Assembly: GCA_023426365.1 (NCBI GenBank)
Contig: JAFAAW010000026.1
Span: forward strand, 1-11,102
Direction: 5' to 3'
DNA: 11,102 nt
Source of the DNA: Pseudomonadota bacterium
Lineage (GTDB): Bacteria; Pseudomonadota; Alphaproteobacteria; Rhodospirillales; Magnetospirillaceae
Under the pieces are notes generated by a model that searched no databases, was not told where the DNA came from, and was given only the letters and a program-made list of their open reading frames with translations. Position numbers and translations under genes: made by a program. Below are positions 7,125 through 11,102 of the stretch, in pieces. Numbering within the stretch: the stretch's first letter is position 1; each line of letters starts with the position of its first letter.

Positions 7125-7856
7125 ATGCTCGCCGCCTCCGAGGACTTCCTGATCGAGGCCGCCCGTGCCGAACTGGCGCGGGCCTGGCCCAAACCCACCG
7201 TCGCCGCTGTGTGCGAAGCGCTGGACGCCGTTTTCCGGCTGGCCGACGCCACCTGGAACGCGCGCCGCGCCAACCTGCGCTACATGCTGGAGGCACCGGC
7301 CAGCGCCTGCAAGGCGGGCTGCGGCTGGTGCTGCCATCAGCAGGTGGGCGTCGCCGCGCCCGAGGCGGTGCGCATCATGGCCCATATCCGCACCCTGCCC
7401 GAGGCCGAGGCCGAGGCCATGGCCGGCCGCGTGCGCGCCACCGCCCAGGCCACCGCCGGCATGGACACCCACCGGCGCGCCGCCAGCAAGCTGCCCTGCC
7501 CGTTCCTGGGCGCGGACGGCGCCTGCACCATCTACGCGGTGCGGCCGCTGCGCTGCCGGGGCCTGCATTCCATCGACGTGGAGTTCTGCATCGCCTGCCA
7601 CGACGACATCGACGCCATGCGCCGCAAGCTGGCCGCCGGCGAGCTGAAGCCAGTCTATCTGGAGACCCCCGAACGCATCTACGACAGCGCCCTGGCCGGC
7701 GTGCTCAAGGCGCTGTCCAAGGGCGCGCCCAAGGCGGTGGTGTCGCTGGAGCTGGCGGCCGCAATCGCCGCCCTGCTCGACCAGCCCAGACTCGCCGAGA
7801 AGTGGCTTGCCGGCGCGCGTCCCGACAAGGCGCTGCACCTTGTGGCGGGCGGCTGA
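7125..7856 (+). CDS. YkgJ-family cysteine-cluster (metal/Fe-S binding) protein
   Basis: A 243-residue cytoplasmic protein of the YkgJ family, proteins with conserved cysteines thought to hold zinc or an iron-sulfur cluster; the role is not established. Seen: a first cysteine group CKAGCGWCC (Cys62, 66, 69, 70), the segment CPFLGADGACTIYAVRPLRCRG with Cys125, 134 and 144 and the family's RPLRCR, and then a further CIAC pair (Cys155, 158). About 60 helical residues precede the cluster and about 80 follow it, so it is longer than the bare domain. There is no signal peptide. Residues 93-98 are an EAEAEA run from three tandem GAGGCC units (7401-7418). The ATG at 7125 has only a weak ribosome site; no better in-frame start exists before the cluster. 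It is a single gene between the tRNA terminator and the ccm genes, and no functional link to them is evident beyond proximity to haem/metal chemistry. Confidence 0.88.
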   Translation: MLAASEDFLIEAARAELARAWPKPTVAAVCEALDAVFRLADATWNARRANLRYMLEAPASACKAGCGWCCHQQVGVAAPEAVRIMAHIRTLPEAEAEAMAGRVRATAQATAGMDTHRRAASKLPCPFLGADGACTIYAVRPLRCRGLHSIDVEFCIACHDDIDAMRRKLAAGELKPVYLETPERIYDSALAGVLKALSKGAPKAVVSLELAAAIAALLDQPRLAEKWLAGARPDKALHLVAGG

Positions 7857-7971
7857 GCGGGCATCGGCCTGACCTTCGTCAATGCTTTTTATCCCGCCCT
7901 TATGGAATTGTGCCGCCTGCGCGCCATATGCGTCGGCGGTTCCCCGCGCCGGATGGATACATTAAGCGTGT

Positions 7972-8023
7972 GTAACCTCGCGTAACCGCGCTGGAATTGA
8001 GCGCGGAAGGACGGTAAAGGTTA
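7972..8023 (+). promoter_or_regulatory. ccmC leader: direct repeat and stem-loop before the ribosome site
   Basis: In the 172-base gap before ccmC, GTAACC occurs twice ten bases apart (7972-7977, 7982-7987). A perfect 7-bp stem, CCGCGCT (7986-7992) / AGCGCGG (8000-8006), encloses GGAATTG. GGTTA at 8019-8023, overlapping the ccmC ribosome site AAAGG (8016-8020), is complementary to TAACC in either repeat copy, so alternative pairing could mask the ribosome site. A convincing -35/-10 pair was not found in 7857-8028. This is suggestive only. Confidence 0.3.
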
Positions 8024-8028
8024 GGCCC

Positions 8029-8769
8029 ATGCACCGTTTTGCCAATCCCGCCCGCTTCATGCGGATCGCCAACGTGGTCCACCCCTGGGCCGTAGGCGTC
8101 GCCATCCTCGCGCTCGGCGCCGGACTGTGGTTCGGCCTGTTCGGCAGCCCCGCCGACTACCAGCAGGGCGAAAGCGTCCGCATCATGTACATCCACGTGC
8201 CCAGCGCCTGGATGGGGCTGTTCTGCTACACCGCCATGGCGGCGTGCTCGGCCATGGCGCTGGTGTGGAAGCATCCGCTGGCCGATCTGCTGGCCCGCGC
8301 CACCGCGCCGGTCGGCGCCGCCTTCACCTTCATCTGCCTGGTGACCGGGGCGCTGTGGGGCAAGCCCATGTGGGGCACGTGGTGGGTGTGGGACGCACGC
8401 CTGACCAGCATGCTGATCCTCTTGTTCCTCTATCTCGGCTACATGGCGCTGGCCGACGCCTTCGACGATCCCCAGCGCGGCCAGAAGGCCGCCGCCATCC
8501 TGTCGCTGGTGGGCGTGGTCAACGTGCCGATCATCAAGTACTCGGTGGACTGGTGGAACACCCTGCACCAGCCGGCCAGCGTGATGAAGATGGGCGGCCC
8601 CAGCATCGACAAGACCATGATGGTGCCGCTGGTGCTGATGGCGATCGGCTTCCACGCCTTTTGGGTGGTGGTTCTGATCCTGCGCACGCGCGCCGAGATC
8701 GCGGGGGCCAAGGTGCGCACCCTGCGCATGGCCCAGGTCCACGCCGCGGGTCAACAGGAGCAAGCCTGA
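8029..8769 (+). CDS. ccmC: Haem lyase/exporter subunit CcmC
   Basis: Integral inner-membrane protein of System I cytochrome c maturation; it presents haem in the periplasm and, with CcmD, drives its covalent attachment to CcmE. The product has 246 residues, the normal length, with about six membrane helices. The tryptophan-rich WWD-family motif WGTWWVWDARLTS (115-127) and the two periplasmic haem-ligand histidines, His56 in YIHVPSAW and His180 in WWNTLHQP, are all present. The ATG at 8029 follows AAAGG at an eight-base spacing. It leads the cluster seen here; ccmA and ccmB, commonly upstream of ccmC, are not present, and the previous gene is the YkgJ-family protein. The stop is one base before the ccmD start. 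Confidence 0.97.
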   Translation: MHRFANPARFMRIANVVHPWAVGVAILALGAGLWFGLFGSPADYQQGESVRIMYIHVPSAWMGLFCYTAMAACSAMALVWKHPLADLLARATAPVGAAFTFICLVTGALWGKPMWGTWWVWDARLTSMLILLFLYLGYMALADAFDDPQRGQKAAAILSLVGVVNVPIIKYSVDWWNTLHQPASVMKMGGPSIDKTMMVPLVLMAIGFHAFWVVVLILRTRAEIAGAKVRTLRMAQVHAAGQQEQA

Positions 8770-8770
8770 C

Positions 8771-8992
8771 ATGGATAGCGTTTCGTCGTTCCTGGCCATG
8801 GGCGGCTATGCCGGCTACGTGTGGTCGTCCTACATGCTGGCCGCCGTGGTGATGGCCGCCGTGGTCGTCGCCTCGGTCCGCGCCGCCCGCTCGCGCGAGG
8901 CCGAGCTGGAACAGTTGCAGCAGATGCGCCCCGCCCGCCGCGCCCGCCGCGCCGCGCCCGAACAGCAAGCCCCGGAAAGCCAGGTATCATGA
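8771..8992 (+). CDS. ccmD: Haem exporter accessory protein CcmD
   Basis: A small single-pass membrane protein that joins CcmC and CcmE and is needed for release of holo-CcmE from CcmABCD. It has 73 residues. The family hallmark MGGYAGYVWSSY (10-21) runs into a membrane helix (about 18-37), followed by a basic cytoplasmic tail (RAARSRE, then an Arg/Ala-rich stretch), the typical CcmD layout. AGGAG at 8756-8760, inside the ccmC end, is the ribosome site. The stop TGA overlaps the ccmE start in an ATGA, so translation is probably coupled. Confidence 0.93.
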   Translation: MDSVSSFLAMGGYAGYVWSSYMLAAVVMAAVVVASVRAARSREAELEQLQQMRPARRARRAAPEQQAPESQVS

Positions 8993-9438
8993 CCCGCAAG
9001 CAACGCCGCCTGTATTTCGTCGTCCTGGGCGTCCTGGCCGTGGGCGCCGCCGCCGCGCTGGTGCTAACCGCGCTGCGCGAGGACGTCGCCTTCTTCTTCA
9101 GCCCGTCCGAGATCGTCGAGGCCAAGGTGACCACCGATGGCCGCCGCATCCGCCTGGGCGGGCTGGTGGAACAGGGCAGCATCGCCCGCGAGGGCGCCAT
9201 CGTGCGCTTCAACATCACCGACGGCGCCCACATGGTGCCGGTGATGTATTCCGGCCTGCTGCCCGACCTGTTCCGCGAGGGCCAGGGCGTGGTGACCGAA
9301 GGCAAGCTGGGCAAGGACGGCGTGTTCCAAGCCTCGGAGGTGCTGGCCAAGCACGACGAGAATTACATGCCCAAGGAAGTGGCCGAATCGCTGAAGAAGA
9401 CCGGCCATTGGCAAGGCGAAAGCCAGCCCGCGAAGTAA
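8989..9438 (+). CDS. ccmE: Periplasmic haem chaperone CcmE
   Basis: Membrane-anchored chaperone that binds haem covalently and passes it to CcmF. It has 149 residues: a basic N-terminus (MTRKQRRLY), one membrane anchor (about 9-28), then a periplasmic OB-fold beta-barrel including RRIRLGGLVEQGSI, VRFNITDG and PVMYSGLLPDLFREGQGVV. The haem-binding site LAKHDENYMP carries the covalent His122 and the nearby Tyr126, so it is the H-type CcmE rather than the rarer C-type. The start is fixed by the ATGA overlap with ccmD and the basic-then-hydrophobic N-terminus. ccmF follows 25 bases on. Confidence 0.97.
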   Translation: MTRKQRRLYFVVLGVLAVGAAAALVLTALREDVAFFFSPSEIVEAKVTTDGRRIRLGGLVEQGSIAREGAIVRFNITDGAHMVPVMYSGLLPDLFREGQGVVTEGKLGKDGVFQASEVLAKHDENYMPKEVAESLKKTGHWQGESQPAK

Positions 9439-9463
9439 CTCTCCGCCGAGCAGAGGACAGTCC

Positions 9464-11102
9464 ATGATCGCCGAAATCGGCCATTTCGCCCTTATCCTGG
9501 CGCTGGGCGTCACATTGTTGCAGGCAAGCGTGCCGCTGGTCGGCGCGCGCCGCAACGACCCCCTTCTGATGGGACTGGCCGGCCCCGCCTCGGTGGTGCA
9601 GTTCCTGCTGGTCGCGGTGGCCTTCGCCGCCCTGACCTATGCCTATGTGGTTTCGGACTTCTCGGTCCTGAACGTGGCGCAGAACAGCCATACCGATAAA
9701 CCCATGCTGTACAAGATCAGCGGCGTCTGGGGCAACCACGAGGGGTCGCTGCTGCTGTGGATCTTCATCCTGGCGCTGTTCGGCATGGCGGTGACCCTGT
9801 TCGGCGGCAACCTGCCGCCCGGGCTGAAGTCGCGCGCGCTGGCCGTGCAGGCCATGGTCACCATCGGCTTCCTGCTGTTCATCCTGTTCACCTCGAACCC
9901 GTTCGAGCGCCTTGACCCGGCACCCTTCAACGGCCAGGGCCTGAACCCGCTGCTGCAGGATCCCGGCCTGGCCTTCCATCCGCCCTTCCTCTATCTGGGC
10001 TATGTGGGCTTCTCCATGGCGTTCTCGTTCGCCATCGCCGCCCTGATCGAGGGCCGGGTGGACGCCGCCTGGGCGCGCTGGGTGCGGCCGTGGACGCTGG
10101 CCGCCTGGGTGTTCCTGACCTGCGGCATCGTGCTGGGCTCGTGGTGGGCCTATTACGAGCTGGGCTGGGGCGGCTGGTGGTACTGGGACCCGGTCGAGAA
10201 CGCCTCGTTCATGCCATGGCTGGCGGGCACCGCGCTGCTGCATTCCGCCGTGGTCGTGGAAAAGCGCGACGCGCTGAAAAGCTGGACCATCTTCCTGGCC
10301 ATCCTGGCCTTCGGCCTGTCGCTGCTGGGCACCTTCCTGGTCCGTTCGGGCGTCATCACCTCGGTGCACGCCTTCGCCACCGACCCGACGCGCGGCGTGT
10401 TCATCCTGGGGCTTTTGGTGATCGCCATCGGCGGCTCCTTCACCCTGTTCGCCATCCGCGCACCGCAGCTCAAGACCGGCGGCCTGTTCGCCCCCATCTC
10501 GCGCGAGGGCGCGCTGCTGCTCAACAACGTGCTGATGGCCACCGGCGCCGGCACCGTGCTGCTGGGCACGCTGTACCCGCTGTTCGCCGACGCGCTGGAC
10601 CTGGGCAAGGTGTCGGTGGGCCCGCCCTTCTTCAATTCGGTGTTCGTGCCGCTGATGGTGCCCATGGTGCTGGCCATGGCGGTCGGCCCGCTGATGTCGT
10701 GGAAGCGTTCCGACCTGGCCGGCGTGCTGGGCCGGCTCAAGATCGCGCTGGTGCTGTCGCTGGCGGTGGCCGCCGCCACCTGGGTGTGGCAGGGCGGCGG
10801 AACCGAGCTGTGGTGGGCGGCCGGCGGCATGGGTCTGGCGGCGTGGCTGTTCCTGGGCACGCTGTGGGAATGGGGCGAGCGCATCCGCCTGTTCCGCGCC
10901 CCCTTGGGTGAGTCGTTGCGCCGCGCCGCGCGCCTGCCGCGCGCCGCCTGGGGCATGACGCTGACCCATGCGGGCCTGGCGGTGTTCATCGCCGGCGCCA
11001 CCGCCTCGTCCGCCTGGAAGACGGAATCGGTGCAAAGCCAGCATGTGGGCCAGGGCGTCACCGTGGCCGGCTACACCTTCACCCTGAAGGAGGTCAAGGA
11101 CG
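9464..11102 (+). CDS. ccmF: Cytochrome c haem lyase subunit CcmF, 3'-truncated by window edge
   Basis: Large polytopic membrane protein that takes haem from CcmE and, with CcmH/CcmI, ligates it to apocytochrome c CXXCH motifs. The frame from the ATG at 9464 is open to the window end, giving 546 residues of a family usually about 650 long. Seen: VWGNHEGSLLLW near residue 89, the WWD motif WGGWWYWDPVENASFMPW from 235, and four histidines at positions matching the known haem ligands: His172 (FHPPF) and His302 (SVHAF) for the periplasmic site, His260 (LLHSA) and His502 (LTHAG) for the membrane site. The ribosome site AGAGGA (9452-9457) is six bases from the ATG. No frameshift was found on reading through. 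ccmG and ccmH would be expected next, outside the window. NrfE is a close paralogue, but the position after ccmCDE favours CcmF. Confidence 0.97.
   Translation, partial: MIAEIGHFALILALGVTLLQASVPLVGARRNDPLLMGLAGPASVVQFLLVAVAFAALTYAYVVSDFSVLNVAQNSHTDKPMLYKISGVWGNHEGSLLLWIFILALFGMAVTLFGGNLPPGLKSRALAVQAMVTIGFLLFILFTSNPFERLDPAPFNGQGLNPLLQDPGLAFHPPFLYLGYVGFSMAFSFAIAALIEGRVDAAWARWVRPWTLAAWVFLTCGIVLGSWWAYYELGWGGWWYWDPVENASFMPWLAGTALLHSAVVVEKRDALKSWTIFLAILAFGLSLLGTFLVRSGVITSVHAFATDPTRGVFILGLLVIAIGGSFTLFAIRAPQLKTGGLFAPISREGALLLNNVLMATGAGTVLLGTLYPLFADALDLGKVSVGPPFFNSVFVPLMVPMVLAMAVGPLMSWKRSDLAGVLGRLKIALVLSLAVAAATWVWQGGGTELWWAAGGMGLAAWLFLGTLWEWGERIRLFRAPLGESLRRAARLPRAAWGMTLTHAGLAVFIAGATASSAWKTESVQSQHVGQGVTVAGYTFTLKEVKD

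Noticed and set aside
7401..7418. Three tandem GAGGCC units
   Set aside because: It is a short in-frame repeat coding for Glu-Ala in a helical part of the YkgJ-family protein; common in GC-rich coding sequence.
9215..11044. Long open frame (about 609 codons) on the minus strand opposite ccmE/ccmF
   Set aside because: It is antisense to clear ccm genes, is dominated by Gln/His/Arg/Gly repeats typical of the complement of GC-rich coding DNA, and shows no recognisable domain.

Overview
The window is GC-rich, gene-dense chromosomal DNA from a Gram-negative bacterium, most likely an alphaproteobacterium of the Rhodospirillales (Magnetospirillum/Rhodospirillum-like). The grounds are codon use strongly biased to G/C at third positions, a System I cytochrome c maturation cluster, an alphaproteobacterial-looking adenosine kinase/TypA pair, and lipobox-bearing envelope proteins. 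The genus is an inference from general resemblance; no search was run. No mobile element, CRISPR array, prophage gene or integrase is visible. It reads as ordinary core genome.

Layout. (1) 1-579: the 3' part of nth (endonuclease III), running in from the left edge. (2) 592-1741, minus strand: a two-gene unit, an EI24/CysZ-like membrane protein followed by a small lipoprotein with a BamE-like domain; it converges on nth. (3) 1931-4788, plus strand: a PfkB-family adenosine kinase and, 11 bases on, typA/bipA, preceded by a plausible sigma-70 promoter. (4) 4789-5018: a palindrome-rich intergenic stretch ending in a strong intrinsic terminator shared by convergent genes. (5) 5019-6639, minus strand: a YjaB-like GNAT acetyltransferase and, upstream of it, an uncharacterised 368-residue lipoprotein with a coiled-coil middle and an OmpA-like C-terminus; a strong terminator lies between the two. 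(6) 6832-7053: a complete tRNA-Arg(ACG) with an A-tract-plus-core promoter and its own terminator. (7) 7125-7856: a YkgJ-family cysteine-cluster protein. (8) 8029 to the right edge: ccmC-ccmD-ccmE-ccmF, the haem-handling and ligation genes of cytochrome c biogenesis, with ccmF cut by the window edge.

How the parts work together. Only the ccm genes form an obvious single pathway: CcmC with CcmD loads haem onto CcmE in the periplasm, and CcmF takes it from CcmE and attaches it to apocytochrome c. The ABC-transporter genes ccmA and ccmB, which often precede ccmC, are absent here. The other genes are housekeeping (DNA repair, purine salvage, ribosome-associated GTPase, tRNA) or envelope functions.

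I did not find a convincing new multi-gene system. The best leads are small: a 37-base hairpin after typA whose two mismatches become G-U wobbles only in minus-strand RNA, a GNAT gene starting about 15 bases after a strong terminator, and the uncharacterised coiled-coil/OmpA-like lipoprotein.
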